Source: Chaetorhynchus papuensis
Lineage: Eukaryota; Chordata; Aves; Passeriformes; Rhipiduridae
Direction of reading: 5' to 3'
Assembly: GCA_013396525.1 (NCBI GenBank)
Contig: VWYX01000204.1
Coordinates: 636,467 to 700,466, forward strand
DNA length: 64,000 nt
The position numbers were made by a program, and so were the translations under genes. Positions 25,690 to 38,000 of this stretch are shown here, piece by piece (the first letter of the stretch is position 1; each line of letters starts with the position of its first letter). The notes below the pieces were generated by a model that was given only the letters and a program-made list of their open reading frames with translations, searched no databases and was not told where the DNA came from.

Positions 25690-26890
25690 AGAATCTTAGA
25701 ATGGCTGCGGTTGGAAGCAATCTCTGGAGGCCATCTGGCCCAACCACCCTGCTGAAACAAGGCCACTCCATGCTGATTGCCAGGACTATGCCCAGATGAC
25801 CTCCAAAGATCTCCAAAGCAGGAGACTCCACCACCTTGATCACTCTCACAGTAAAAAAGTGTTACCTGATGTTCAGAGGAAAATTCAAGCATTTCAGTTT
25901 GTGCTCCTTGTCTGTCACTGGGCATCACCAAAAAGAGTCTGGCTCCATCTTCTTTTTGCCCTCCCTTCAGATTTTGGTACACGTTGCTGAGATTTCCCCC
26001 TGAGCCTTCTCTGAGAAAGTATACCAGCTCTCTTGGACTGTCTGCATATGAAAGAAGGCCCTTAATCATCTTTGGAGCCCTTCACTGGACTCTCCCAGCA
26101 ACTCTGTATCTCTGCTGTACTGGGGAGCCCAGAGCTTACCACAGCACTCCAGGTGTGACCTTAGCAGTACTGAAGAGAGGAGAAATACCACTCTCTCTGC
26201 CTGCTGGCAACACTCCTCCTAATGTCATTCAGGGTGCCGTTCAACTACACTGCCACAAGGGCACGTTGATGGTTCTTGTTCAGCTTGCTGCCCACCAGGA
26301 CTTAAGGTCCTTTCCCACAAAGCTGTATTGTGCCAATTGACTTCCAACATATCCCAGTGCATCTGGCTGTTCCTCCCCAGATGCAAGACTTTACAATTCC
26401 CTTGGCTGAACTGTATGATGTCAAAGTCCCACCAAAAAGCAGAACGACCCTCTGCTGTATCAGCCACTCCTCCCAGTTTGGTGACATCAGTGAACCTGCA
26501 GTGGGTTAATTCTGCTCCATCACCCAGATCATTAATTAAGGTGTTTAAAGAGTACTGGATGCAGTATTGACCCCTGGTGTTCACTACTAGTTACTGGCCT
26601 CAAATGTCATGCCACTGAGCACTACCCTCTGGGTCCAGCCATTCAGCCAGTTTTCAATCCACCACACTCTGCTTATCAAGCCCATACGACAGCAGTTTAT
26701 CCATTAATTGTATGGGAGCATCCAAAGCCTTACTGAAGTCAAGGTAGACAATATCTACTGGTATCCCCTCCTCTACCAAATGAGTCATTTCATCATTGAA
26801 GGTTATTGACTTCATTAAGCAGGACTTCCTCTTTGTATATCCACACTGACTAATCTAAATCACCTGAATTCCAGGAAGGAATAGTTTCCA
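25690..26890 (-). mobile_element. CR1 LINE fragment, minus strand, old subfamily
   Basis: The minus strand carries the CR1 3' end at about 25690 and reads back through the C-terminal RT region. It covers the region equal to LVRPHL near 26120-26170 and the degenerate FADDTKLGG region near 26470-26500. Upstream RT sequence continues to about 26890. It is more divergent than the CR1 at 26925. A related remnant resumes at about 27820. Confidence 0.82.
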
Positions 26891-26924
26891 GACAGTTGTT
26901 TCACAATCATGTCAGGAGACAAGA

Positions 26925-27810
26925 GAACCATAGAAAGAGTTGAAAGGGACACTAAGTATCATCTAGTTCCAACCTCCTTGCCATGGGCTGGGACACCTTC
27001 CACTAGATCAGTTTGCTCAGAGCCCCATCCAGCCTGGCCTGGAACACGGCCAGGGATTGGGCATCAAGAGCTTCTTTGGGCAATCTGTTCCTGTTCCTCA
27101 CCACTCTCACAGTAAAGCATTTGTTCCTAACATGTAATCTAAACCTACTCTCTCACAATTTGAAGCCATTCCCCCCTGTCCTGTCACCACATGCCCTTGT
27201 AAAAAGTCCCCTTCTGTCTTTCTCGTAGGCTCCGTTCAGGGACTGTAAGGTCACAATTAGGTCATCCCGAAGCCTTCTCTTTTCCAGGCTGAACAATCCC
27301 AGTTCTTTCCACCTTTCCTCACAGGAGAGGTGCTCCCTCCCTCTGATCATCTTGGTGTCCCTCCTCTGGACTCTCTCCAACAGGTCCCTGTCCTTCCTGT
27401 GCTGGGACCCCAGAGCTGGGTGCAGTGTCCCAGGTGGGGTCTCACCAGAGCAGAGCAGAGGGGCAGAATCCCCTCCCTCCCCTGCTGCCCACGCTGCTTT
27501 GGGTGCAGCCCAGGACACGTTTGGCTCTCTGGGCTGGGAGTGCCCATGGCTGGGTCATGTCCAGCCTCTCATCCCCCAGCACCCCCAATTCCTTCTCACA
27601 GGGCTGCTCTGCATCTGTTCATCCCCAGCCTGTGCTGGTACTGGGGGTTGTCCTGACCCAGGTGCAGCACCTGGCACTTGGTCTTGTTAAACCTCATGGG
27701 ATTCCTATGGGCCATCTTCTCAAGCTTGTCCAAGTCCCTCTGGATGGCATCCTGTCCTTCAGGAGTGTCAGCAGCACCGCTCAGCAAGTCTGCTGAGGGT
27801 GCACTCCATC
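26925..27810 (-). mobile_element. CR1 LINE fragment, minus strand, younger
   Basis: Minus-strand CR1 with an intact-looking 3' end at 26925 (reverse of 'ggttggaac...ccctttcaac...ctatggttct'). It continues through LFSLEKRRLRDDLI, KDRDLLERVQ and ALVRPHLGHCTQLWG up to a VLHLGQDNPQYQHRLG / MRFNKTKCQ segment near 27600-27700. It is 5'-truncated near 27810. Positions 27382-27692 match 5550-5860 at about 98%. Confidence 0.87.
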
Positions 27811-27814
27811 CCTC

Positions 27815-28085
27815 CTACTAATGACTCAGGATGGGGGTGACTGACCTATATAGCTGCCTGGATACTCTTTCTTGTCCTTCTTGAAGATAAGCAAGACAGG
27901 AGCGACATTTTTTTTCTTTCAGGTCTCAGGAACTTCTCCCAGTCACTACAATTAGTCAAAGATAATTGAGAGTGGCCTCCAAATTCCAGCTCCCTCAGCA
28001 CTCATGGGTACATACCATCAGGGCCCATGGCCCTAGGTATTAATTTAGTTAAGTATTCCCTAACCTGAATCTCTTCCAACAAGAA
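27815..28085 (-). mobile_element. CR1 LINE remnant, minus strand (probable 5' part of the copy at 25690-26890)
   Basis: The minus strand reads a decayed CR1 segment that includes LIFKKDKKE near 27870-27890 and the stretch before it ('gctgagggagctgg' in reverse near 27990). This lies upstream in RT order of what is left at 26890, as expected if the younger CR1 (26925-27810) inserted into an older one. Confidence 0.6.
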
Positions 28086-28089
28086 GAGT

Positions 28090-31000
28090 ACTGTACTCCT
28101 TCCTTCAGACTTCCCTCTAGTCTCATGGACATTTAAACAAATTAATTTCTTCTCTGCTTGACAAGCAAGCAATCATATTGTGGCCAAACCACTCCTTGCA
28201 AGCCATTGTTTACTGACACAGACCAAGACAGGCAAGACAGAGCTGTCTTCTAAGTGTTGGCAATGCATGAATGGCATCTTCAGTCCCTTGTGTCAAATCC
28301 TGAGCTCCTTGGTCTGTTATTTGGCACCCAAGTGAGATAGTTTTGATTGTTCCCAAGTGTTGGGAACTGAACAAATCCACTAGCATCGATGACTCAGTTA
28401 AACAGCAAGAATGGGAGAATAGGAAGGGTTGTTTTTTGCCTATGCCTGGGTTTACTCAGTATGACACTTTCCAGATAGGGCTGGGACGAGGTTTATTGCT
28501 AACTGTGACGACCATTCTTTAGAGAAGACACCCATGTATGGACATGGATCACTGTTTTTTTCTGAAGGGAGCATGTTTTTTCTCTCGTCTATCTGCTATT
28601 AACCAAAAAACCCTGCATATTTTGATCCGTAGCTGTCCTCTCCTGCTCAGATAACTTAAGCTGTGGAGAAAATCTCACGTTTCCCCTGCTCTGACCAAAG
28701 ACGGAGCGTGCACAGCTGTCAGGGTTATACCGGAACAGCTGGCTAAATCTTCCCAGGGCAACTTCCAAGCCCGGACATACGATGACACATCTCATCTGAG
28801 ACTGGGGACAGGAGCATTCAGTGCCTCTCTGTCTGACTGCTCTGTCAGGGTAGACATGACAGGCAGCTCTGAGAGCACCAGACAGAGCTCTCTCATGCTC
28901 AGATACCTGACAATCGTGCATCCTTCATAAACAGCCGGCTCTGTGAAGAACCAGGGTTTTCTTGGAAAGTGCTGAATCTTGACTGGTCCCCCTACTACAC
29001 ATCATCACAGCATTGAGGTACAAGGCAGGTAAAGGTATTCTCCCAAAATTTGGTTAAGGGCAGAGGCTGTCTAAGGACCATCCTCTGAAAGGGATGTTCT
29101 GTCCAAAACAATCAAGAGCTCTTTTCTGTCAAAAGTCAGATCTGAGCTGGCCTAACAACCACATGGATCTGTTTCCTTAATTAGATCTCATGACTCCTGC
29201 ATAACGGTTACAGGCCTCCTTAGAAAATTCTAAGATCCACATGGCTTTCCTAGAGCTAATCACTCACCTTCCTCAAAACATTTGTTGCTCTTATTTCCCT
29301 TCTGGAGCACCAGAACAAGCATCAATCCAAGTCACCAAGGGATCTGAAATCTTCACAGGTAAAAACCTGTAAGCAAAATGCGACCTTCTTTAAATACAGG
29401 ACACCAGATGGGCCTTTCTTGTTTTCTAGGTAAACATTCCATGCCATCTCCAATGAACCCTACCTTCAGCCTGCTTCCATACATACTTAGTACATAAACC
29501 TAGTGCTTCCAGACTTCTGCTTCAATAGAATGTAGCAGGGATTGCAGTTCATTTCTGCCTGAACAGTCAGAAAATGATCACCATACAAATACTTCACTGC
29601 ACTCCATCTGTGCAGGATCCTTCAGAGCTTGAAGCTTTTGAATTTAGAAAAGCAGCGGTAAACGTTTTCCTCTAACACCACATAGCCTGTGTACTAAACC
29701 TTTACTCTGAGAACCTTGTTACACACAGCCACATTATTAGGATACAGCAGAGAACTTAGCCAAAACCTAGCTCAGGAGTAAAATATGAATTCACTGAGTG
29801 CTGGAACAGCCTGTGAACATGTAACAAAAGTGATGTTGCTCCTGCTAGCAGAAAGATGCTATTGTACTGCAGAGGCTACTGGTTTTATCTTTAATGAGTT
29901 GTGTTTACCTAAATATATTAACCATTCACCATACTGTATGCTACTAGCCATAGAAACTCTAGGGCCTTTACCACATTAACACACTTGGACTTTTAGATGA
30001 AGTACTGGTCTTTTTTTAAATATCAGTAAGATGTTTGAATCATCATCTGTTTGAATCTGTGTAAAATACCTACTAAGTCTTACTAAGTCTGCAAACCTGG
30101 GGATTTTCTACACAGAGCTTTCCCATTCACCTCCCTCTTGACCCAGAGTCTCTGCTGTTGTGGATCCAGGACTCACTTTCCACTTCTGTCAGACAGCCTG
30201 ATCAGGCACTTACACAGTGGATGAAAAGGGCCAGGGGAAGGCCCCAGCTTATCTGAGTCATCCACAGTCCCTCATGGCAGTGACTGGTAGAAACCACCTC
30301 TATTTCTGTCATTCTGGAAGGTCAGACCTTCCCTTCTCCCTCAGCAACTTTACTGTGCTAAGTGTTGTACTGAATTCCTCCAGTGTTTGTGGTGACATTT
30401 TTTAGCTGAGCCTGCATGAACTACAGAACATTAGTCTGCTCTTTTCTTAGTGGACGTTCTTCACATGCTTTTTTGTAGGAACAGCCTGGAGGCAAATAAA
30501 GGAGGGTAGAGCAAGAAAATCTAGTAAAGCAAGGTTAATTGTTTAATCAGAGATTCCTTGAAAAGTTCCTTCTATCCCTCCTTGCCCCAAAGCAAAGAGA
30601 AATAAGTACATCCTAGAAGGGGTCAGAGGACTTAACATTTACTCTCAGCTTCCTGCAACACCAGCTCAGTGCTCTGAATGCCCACAAAGGAGCAGAAAAA
30701 ACCTTCCGCAAATCACCCATGTCCACACTTCAGCTTCCTCCACGCCTAATACCTCATCACTTGGGCAGGGCAGAAGTCTCCAGACTGTATAAACTGCCAA
30801 GAGGAGATCAAGTGAACCTGTGAGACGTTGTTGAAAGCCCAGGCAACACTAGCAGGAAAAGGGTGATGCTAGCTCCCTTTCAGTGGGAAAGGTCAATGAA
30901 GATGTGCGGAGAACAGACACGGCTGTGTGAACTCATCAGTGCATATCTTTAACATCACTATACTCATTTCAGTACCACATGTAACCGTACAAAGGCAAAG

Positions 31001-31500
31001 CCTTTCTTATTCCCCTTTCATTATCAAGCAGCCAGGCTGCTGTCACCTATGTGTCAGCTGCCCAAGCTGGCCAGCAGCTGGCAATGCAAGCAGCTCAATT
31101 TGAGTTCCCTGTGCAGTTGCCTCTTCCTCAAAACACCCTGTTCAACGGGGTTATTGCTGCTTTCAAGTCACTGGTCTCATCAAAGAAGGGGAAGAGGAAA
31201 AGAAATTGGAACTTCTGCCAAATTGATAAAAATTGACCAATATGTTATTTAAAATGCAATAATTTTTTAGACCATAGACTGAGTTGACATTGGGCAACAA
31301 CATTTTACTAAGACTTGTTCCCTAAAGGAGAGGCCAGAAGACAAGGGCAGATGTGGCACTTGAAGGTCTGGTTTTGTGTGAGAAGGCAGGCACTCAGGTA
31401 GGTCCAAGTAGCTTGTACAACCTCGGGTGGCTCAGAAGCCTACTGAAGATTAAAGGGAACACAACCCTCTCAGTTTGTCCTGTGTGCAGAGAAGGAGTGG
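28090..31500. other. intergenic, no gene recognised
   Basis: No repeat family or known protein seen. A 72-codon open stretch at 31021-31236 has coding-like composition but lacks an ATG in frame and has no match that I know. Confidence 0.5.
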
Positions 31501-31505
31501 TGGAT

Positions 31506-32095
31506 TGTCGTGGTTTAACCCCACTCGGCAGTGAAGTACCACTCAGCTGCTCACTCGGTCCAGCCTCTCATCAGGAAGGGGCAGAGAATCAGAAGACTCA
31601 GACTTCTGGCTTTACATATAGACAGTTTCATGGGGACAGAAAGAAAATATTAATAATGATCGTGGTGATGATTAATAATAATAGTAATAACAGCAATAAT
31701 AATAGAATATACAAAAAAGTGATGCAGAAGGCAATTGCTCACTGCCTGTTCACTGATTCTGCCACCTCCCGGGCAGCAGGCCCCAGACAGCTTTTCTCCC
31801 CAGTTCATATATGAAGCATGACATCATATGGTATGGAATATCCCTTTGACCAGCTGGGGTCAGCTGTCCTGGCTGTGTCCTCTCCCAGCTTCTTGTGTCC
31901 TTCCAGCCTTCTTGCTGGCAGGGCATGAAAAGCTTAAAATTCTCTGACTTAGTATAAATACTACTATAAACTTAGTAACAACTGAAAATGTAAGTCTGTT
32001 ATCAACATTATTCTCAGACTGAGAATATCAGAAACCCAGAACTCAACACTATACCACCTACGAATATTAACTTATCCCATCTAAAGCCATGGACA
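31506..32095 (+). mobile_element. solo LTR, endogenous retrovirus (ERVL-like)
   Basis: It starts TGTCGTGGTTTAACCCC and ends near 'ccatggaca' (TG...CA), about 590 bp. It has the internal landmarks I associate with a common avian ERVL-type LTR: an AT-rich triplet block (31650-31715), 'atgacatcatatggtatggaatatcc' (around 31820), 'cagctgtcctggctgtgtcc', and 'cttgctggcagggcatga'. No second LTR or internal retroviral genes lie next to it. No matching 5-bp target duplication is obvious, so it is probably old. Confidence 0.72.
31650..31715. repeat. AT-rich triplet repeat inside the LTR (TAA/AAT)
   Basis: Interrupted AATAAT units within the ERVL-like LTR. Expansion of this internal block is typical of this kind of LTR. 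Confidence 0.7.
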
Positions 32096-32099
32096 TACC

Positions 32100-34329
32100 A
32101 CAGAAATTACCTGTTCTAAATCAAGGGATAGTGAAGTAAAACCTTGTTAAAGGTTCACTTTATGCATTCCCTGCCACCCCTCTTGCATAAAGTCTTACAC
32201 TTATGTATTACCACACCTATACAGGTATGTCTGCAGAGCCTGCCTGACAGTAACAAGGACCTTTCAGCTAGGGAGGCCAGGACAAAGGCATGTAAACTGA
32301 GAGCTTAAAGTGCCTTGGGGATACTTTGCTGCACCTCCAAAGCCTGTAGCCATATTTTTCTGCACACTGGGTAAAACACCAGTACAACTCATATGGCACA
32401 AGGGACCAGGACAAGAACACTTGACTGTCCCTACAAGCATTCAGGTGTGCTCATTTGTCTGAAGGAGTTGGGTGGTTTTCAGAGCAGACTCAATAATGTC
32501 TCAGATTCTTGGGCTCCTGCTTTTGCTAAGTTTTAGGAAAAGTAAAAGACTTTTCCTAAAAAAAAGGACTCCCTGTAGTGCAACGGACACAGTTCCTGGC
32601 AGACGTGAATTTTCCACAGTGATACAGAATACAGTACTAAAGGAAAAAACGGAGTTAAACAAATGAACTTGCATTAGTATCAATCCAAAACAAAGGCCCA
32701 TCTGTAAGGGTATTAATCATCAGTGGAGAAGGAAGTAAAGGTCCCATGCCAAACAAATGATCAGTGACATTTGGAGAAGCAGGATGACAAACGCTTGCAA
32801 AAGTGGAAAAGTACAGTAAGAAAGGAATTGTGTTTGGAGAAGCCCAAGGGAATTTCGGCTTTTCTTTCTAGTAGTGTTGTCCCAGAGCAAAAAAAGAGGG
32901 CCTCAGTTTCTAAATCTAAGGTCCTCTTTTTGTCAACAACAGAGAAATTTTAGAAACCAAGTATCTCACAAAGGGAAATTCCAATACAGCTTGTTTTCTC
33001 CCATAACTGGCAAACATGTTTAAAACCTATACACGCACATATAGATTTATGTGTGTGCCTTCACATATACATGTGTAATGCAGCCCTGGGAGAAGAAAAT
33101 CTGTTAATTGAATGTTTCAATGCTGAGAAGCAATAAGAGCTGAAAATACATGAGTGCAGGATGAGACTTCAGTAGAACAGAGTGTTACACTGTTGGGTCT
33201 CAGATGAGACTACAGACAGAAAAACTTACATATGTTTCTGAGACAAAGGAAGAAGAGAACAGCAAAGAACTCACAGTGAATATAAACTGAAAAGAGACTC
33301 GCAGAGATCTGCAAGCTGTGTGTGTAAAATAAGGAAAAAATGCAATATACAGTTCACAGCAAACTAAGAAAATGTCTCTTTCTTCTCCAATTCTACAAGT
33401 GCCCACTTTTTGGGAGTCTTTTGTTGCTATCCTTCATTTTGTTCTGATGTTTTATTTAGTAACTTGCCTTGTAGATATTTTAACAGGATAAAATGAGCAG
33501 CCAGAAAAACACTGTGATAACAGAATGCAAAAAAAATTATAAACTGCCAAGTATAAACTGTCGTGGCTATAAGGGAGGAATCAAAACAGATACCAGTATA
33601 GCACACTGATCCGAATTAAAAGAATATCACAGCAATAGTCATGGCCACTACTGTTCAATTGTTTGTGTACAGGTTTAAATCTGGTCAAGAGAAAAAGCCA
33701 GTTAGTAAAATTTACAGGTGCTGTGTGCTGACCTGCTTACTGGAGTAAAGTGCTATAAATTTATGTGTTACTTTGAACCTCTGTGTCCCAGGAAAAACAA
33801 GCAGGAAAGGAGAGGAAGGTTGGAGAGAAGTAATTTCTCTGGAAACACTAAGGCACACATGTCAAAGTTCAAAAACATTTACAAAAGAACTGCAAGTACC
33901 CCAAGATGACCCAGAAAGTTGTGGTCGCACAGGTGTCTAGAGCATCTTGGGGCTCTGCACGAGAAGGGTAATTTCAGGGCTCCCGTGGGACAGGGCACAC
34001 ACATGCAGGCCCTGGGACATCCAAGGGGCCAGAGGTACAGCTACAATAAAGACACAGCAAGTCACAGCCTTGAGACACTGTCTTGAGATAAGAAGAAACT
34101 GGAATCAGACTTGTGAAGTTCTGGCTGCTGCTGTCTTTCAGACCTGTGCTTAGAAGACTCACTTGACAGGTTCTTTGCCTTGAGACAGAAAAAAAAAAAA
34201 TGCAGATTCCTGTTGTTCTTGACCAGACCTGGGTAGTCTTGGTGATGTTAAACACACAAGGTGCCATGGATATTAGCGGGTAACATCCACAGAGATGCTC
34301 GGCAGCAGTAAGGCTGCCTGCATTTGCAC
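32100..34329. other. intergenic flank 5' of the GNE CpG island
   Basis: No repeat or gene recognised apart from short A runs (for example 34189-34200). Sequence becomes GC-rich from about 34.33 kb. Confidence 0.5.
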
Positions 34330-35080
34330 ACCCCTGTGCGTGCTCTGAGGGTACCCCGCCGGGGAATGGCTCCCCGAGGCAGAGGGGAGCACTAGGAGGC
34401 GATACCGGGGGGTACCCGGAGTAGGATCCCGCTTCCCACGCTGCCCCGGGGAAATACCGGGACGGCCTTAGCGCACGCCGTGCCAAAGCCTTGGGCCCCA
34501 GCCCACCTGGATCACTGGGGAGCCGGGAATTCCCAGCACAGCCCATCATCCATCCCCCGACCCTCCGGCGGCGCGCGGACCCCTCCCGGCGGCGGCGGCG
34601 GAGGGCGGCGCTTGCGGGGCGGTCCCGGCGTGGCCCCGGCCCCGGGTGCCTCTCCCGCGGCGTGGCCCCGGCGCCGGGTGCCTCTCGGCTTGGCAGCGGC
34701 AGAGCCCGCCCGGGAAAGCGGCGGGGAGCGGCGGCCGCCATGGGGACGAACGCGCCGCCGCGCCGGGAGCCGCTGGCCCGCGGCCCGCACGTAAGTCAGG
34801 GCTGGGCGCGGGGGCCGCGGGCGGGCCGGGGGCGCTGCGAGGCCGAGCCGCGGCGGAGCCGCCGGGAGCGCGGCCGGGGAGGCAGCGCTCCGCCGAGCCC
34901 TGCGCCGAGCCGGCTCCCGGCATGGGGGGATGCGCCCGGCAGGGAGCTGCCCTGCCCGCTCGGCGAGGATGTCACGGCGGGCGCCGTCGCCAGGGCCATC
35001 GCGGGACCCGCCTCTGCATCTCCGTGTCTCTGTCGGGCACACGGGATTTGGGGCCGTGCCGGCTGATGTGCGCTGGGCGT
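34330..35080 (+). promoter_or_regulatory. GNE: CpG island 1: probable upstream GNE promoter and first exon
   Basis: Very GC- and CpG-rich block with many GC-box-like runs (for example the GGCGGGCC type near 34820) and no TATA box that I can see. It surrounds exon 1 (34740-34790) and falls off sharply into ordinary AT-rich intron after about 35.08 kb. Transcription start is not determined. Long open frames on both strands here are a product of GC richness. Confidence 0.7.
34740..34790 (+). CDS. GNE: GNE exon 1, alternative first coding exon (17 codons, long isoform)
   Basis: The exon lies in a CpG island and encodes MGTNAPPRREPLARGPH. The start context GCCGCCATGG is ideal, and the donor CAC|GTAAGT follows in phase 0. 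The acceptor at 47683 also opens in phase 0, so splicing adds 17+15 residues in front of the standard Met. As I recall it, the human long isoform has a 17-residue first exon that also ends in Gly-Pro-His before an E(L/V)YFKNLSK segment. Length, phase and the GPH ending agree, but the remaining residues do not, so orthology of this exon is an inference. No other ATG lies between it and the GC-rich upstream edge at about 34.37 kb. Confidence 0.72.
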
Positions 35081-38000
35081 TTAGAAGTTCTCGTGAGACC
35101 TGTGCTGAATGGTTGCCCATCTGTGCCCTTTCTGTCTGGATTCTCTTTTCGTTACCCAGTGCATAGCAAGCTGTGGGGAGCCGGTGACCTTCCCAAAGCT
35201 ATCACACTGTTCCTTGTAACTGTGACTACCTTTCTGTTATTTGGGAGACGAGAAATTAGATTCACACACGTTAGGTCCACCCACCCTAAAGCGTGGTCTC
35301 GGCCGGGGTCTATAATAATTTTCAGTTTTATTTTGTTGATGTACCTGTGGCAATTACGAACGGCCCCAACATGCCAGGTGCTATACAAGCACATTAGGAA
35401 GAAAAGCGTGCATGCTCCAAGGATTCACTTGCAAGCAGGATGTGGACAGGGTTTGGGAGAAGAGGCATGAATGCAGGCAGGATAACAAGGGGACTTGACC
35501 TCTCTGAGGTAATTTTTCAGGTAGGTTTTCTCAGAAGGCGTTCAGCTAACAGATGAAGTCAACACAGTATTGAGGGGAAGGCAGAGGTGAGCCATACAGC
35601 AGGGAGGACAGCAAGTGCAGAAAGGATGGGAAGATGGCATTGGAGAGGGGGCCAAGACCCATGGGAGGGGTCCAGATTCCTTGCCGCTTAGCCAGCAGTG
35701 CCACTGCAGGAAGTAGCCCTAATAATGCCATTGCCCCAGGCCATTCACTTTGCCACCTGTAGAGCAGGTTTTGTGGCTCACTGCCAGCTGGTTTTAACTA
35801 CCAGGAGCTATAGGTCTCTGCATGCTTGAAGGGTGTGGAAAAGGTATCGGAGATGATGTCTGCCAAAATACAAAACAAAAAGTGTGTGCCTATTATGCAA
35901 AGAAGGCCTGTTCCATTTCAATCTGAATGTCTTAACGTGTCAGTTCTTTCTCTGAAGCTTTTCTTTACATATCCTCCCTTTCCTCTTGTGTTCCAGCCAG
36001 CTTTGACTTCAGATTTGGCACCAGGTCTCCCTGAGACCTGGAGGTGTTAAGAAATATCCCTTTGGATATTCACCAGTGAAGGCATCCATCTAGGACTCAG
36101 ATTTTGGCTTTAAAGAAACAGATTTCCAAAAAGCACTGAAAATGTATCAATTGTACTTATTTTTAAGTAAGAAATTAATTTACTTTTTTTGCCCTCTTGG
36201 AGCAGTGTTTTCCTGTGGTGCTCTGAGTCCAAATCTGAAACCACCATGTCAGCACATCAGATACTGAAGAGTAAACCAACTCAGGGACAAAAGTGAAAAT
36301 TAACAAAGCTCCCCATTCATATTAAGGGAATCAAGGGTGCTGATGGAAATTATACAATGTTTGCATATCCCCCAAGACTTTAAATGTGAATATCAGTACA
36401 CAGGAACTATGTGGACTGTCTGACTTGGGAGCGCTCTTCTACCAGAAGATTTCTCACCTCTGCTGCCTTGTTCTTTAAGCATATCACACTTAACAACTCT
36501 ACCTGCAGCCTGGAGAATTTCAGCTGGTTAGAAGATTGGTGGCCCACACTCAGGGACGTGATTCCCATCAACACTGTGCTGCCTGGGAAAGGCAGAATTT
36601 TTATGGGCTATGTGAAATTGACACTAGGGCAGAGTCAAGGACCATCATAGTATTTTCTGTAAACAGGCGTAATTTCATGTGGTAGAAGCCAATCATAGTG
36701 ATTTTTCCACTAAGTACTTAGCTTTGAAAATACGGGAATGGCCTTTTCAAAATCCTGTTCAAATTGTATGTTTTCTCTTACAATTTTAATCAAATTCCAA
36801 TTCTAATCAAAAGATTGAGATGGGTGATTGGATCTTTGTATGAGAAAATACAGGCATGAGAGCATGCTACACAATGCCAGTATTTCATAGCTGCCTTTCA
36901 GAGACACGCAGGAGGGTTTCAAAAAGCACAGGAAAAGTTAAGAGGGGAGAGCCTCTCACAACCTGGAGTCTCATCGTCAGGGACACTCAGGCTGAGTTTT
37001 TTATTAATACTGCCTCAGCAGCCAGGCCAGTCAGAAAGTGGTCTGTGTCCACATGATTCTGAGTAACCTCCTGCACCCTGGCACACAGAAGGCGTTGGGA
37101 AAATAGTCTGCCATTCTCTTAGGAGTGTATGGTCTTTTCCGGAGGGACTCGGCACAGCCTGCGGACATGGGCGTTTGTTAGAATGTCTGCTGAAGAGTTG
37201 CTCTTCCTGCAAAAAATCAGGGAATGTTTCAGCAGCTACTTATATGTCTCTGTAATCCTCGACTATTTTTCATTAAAACATCCGGTGCTAAATCAAAGCT
37301 TTAATAAAAGAACATGCATAGCAAATCCAGCTGAGAAAATTAGACTATTCTAGAATAACAGCTGACTCAGATGCTCTCATGTGACTTTTTTTCCAGATAA
37401 GTATCAAAAAGCCGGAAGGAAAGAAGTAAATGGCAATTTAGCACGTGGGGTTTTATGGTTTTTGTCCCTAAATATCATGATGAATTCCAAAGATTTGCTA
37501 TTCATCATCAAGATCATGATTTACTGTCCAGGCAAAGCACGTTTACAGAAGGTTTGTTGGTTGAAGACTTTAGAGACAGTACCTCTTTTAAAATTGTTTG
37601 CTTGTTTTTAGTTTTCCTTGACTTTTATTTGCTGTTTGGAAAAACCAAACTTTTTCTGGACATTTCTGGTAATGAAAATAAGGGCTACAGATACTCTAAA
37701 AAATGAGGTTTTATTCTTGACCCAGAATTAAAAACAAAGATGTACTTTTGTGGAATGCCTGATACCACTCTGCTTTTGACTGGCACTTAAGCCTTCTGTT
37801 GCATCTCTACAGGCTTCTTCAAATGGAAAATCTGAAATTGTTTCAGGGAATTATAGTAGCCACGTAATAGGTTAGGATTTAAGATTCCTCTGAGAGTCAT
37901 ATGATTAAAGGAAACATTTGAACAACTCACCTAGTGTGTTAAAAGCTTCCAAGACAGGAGGATTTAGACTTAGTGAAGGGTAGCTACCACTACACTTCTT

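Noticed and set aside
1..34300. Search for exons of a neighbouring gene (RNF38 would be the expected upstream neighbour from mammalian synteny)
   Set aside because: No RING-finger or other conserved coding block was seen on either strand.
34480..35470. Several 100-270-codon frames on both strands in CpG island 1
   Set aside because: GC-rich DNA lacks stop codons by chance; the Arg/Ala/Pro/Gly-rich products have no domain. Only the 17-codon spliced exon has start, donor and phase support.
36411..36650. Candidate exon for the long-isoform N-terminus (frame ending GYVKLTLGQSQGPS)
   Set aside because: Loose similarity to the human YGYLQRESCFQGPH, but no donor after GP and a stop follows at once; the exon at 34740 fits in phase, length and splice site.
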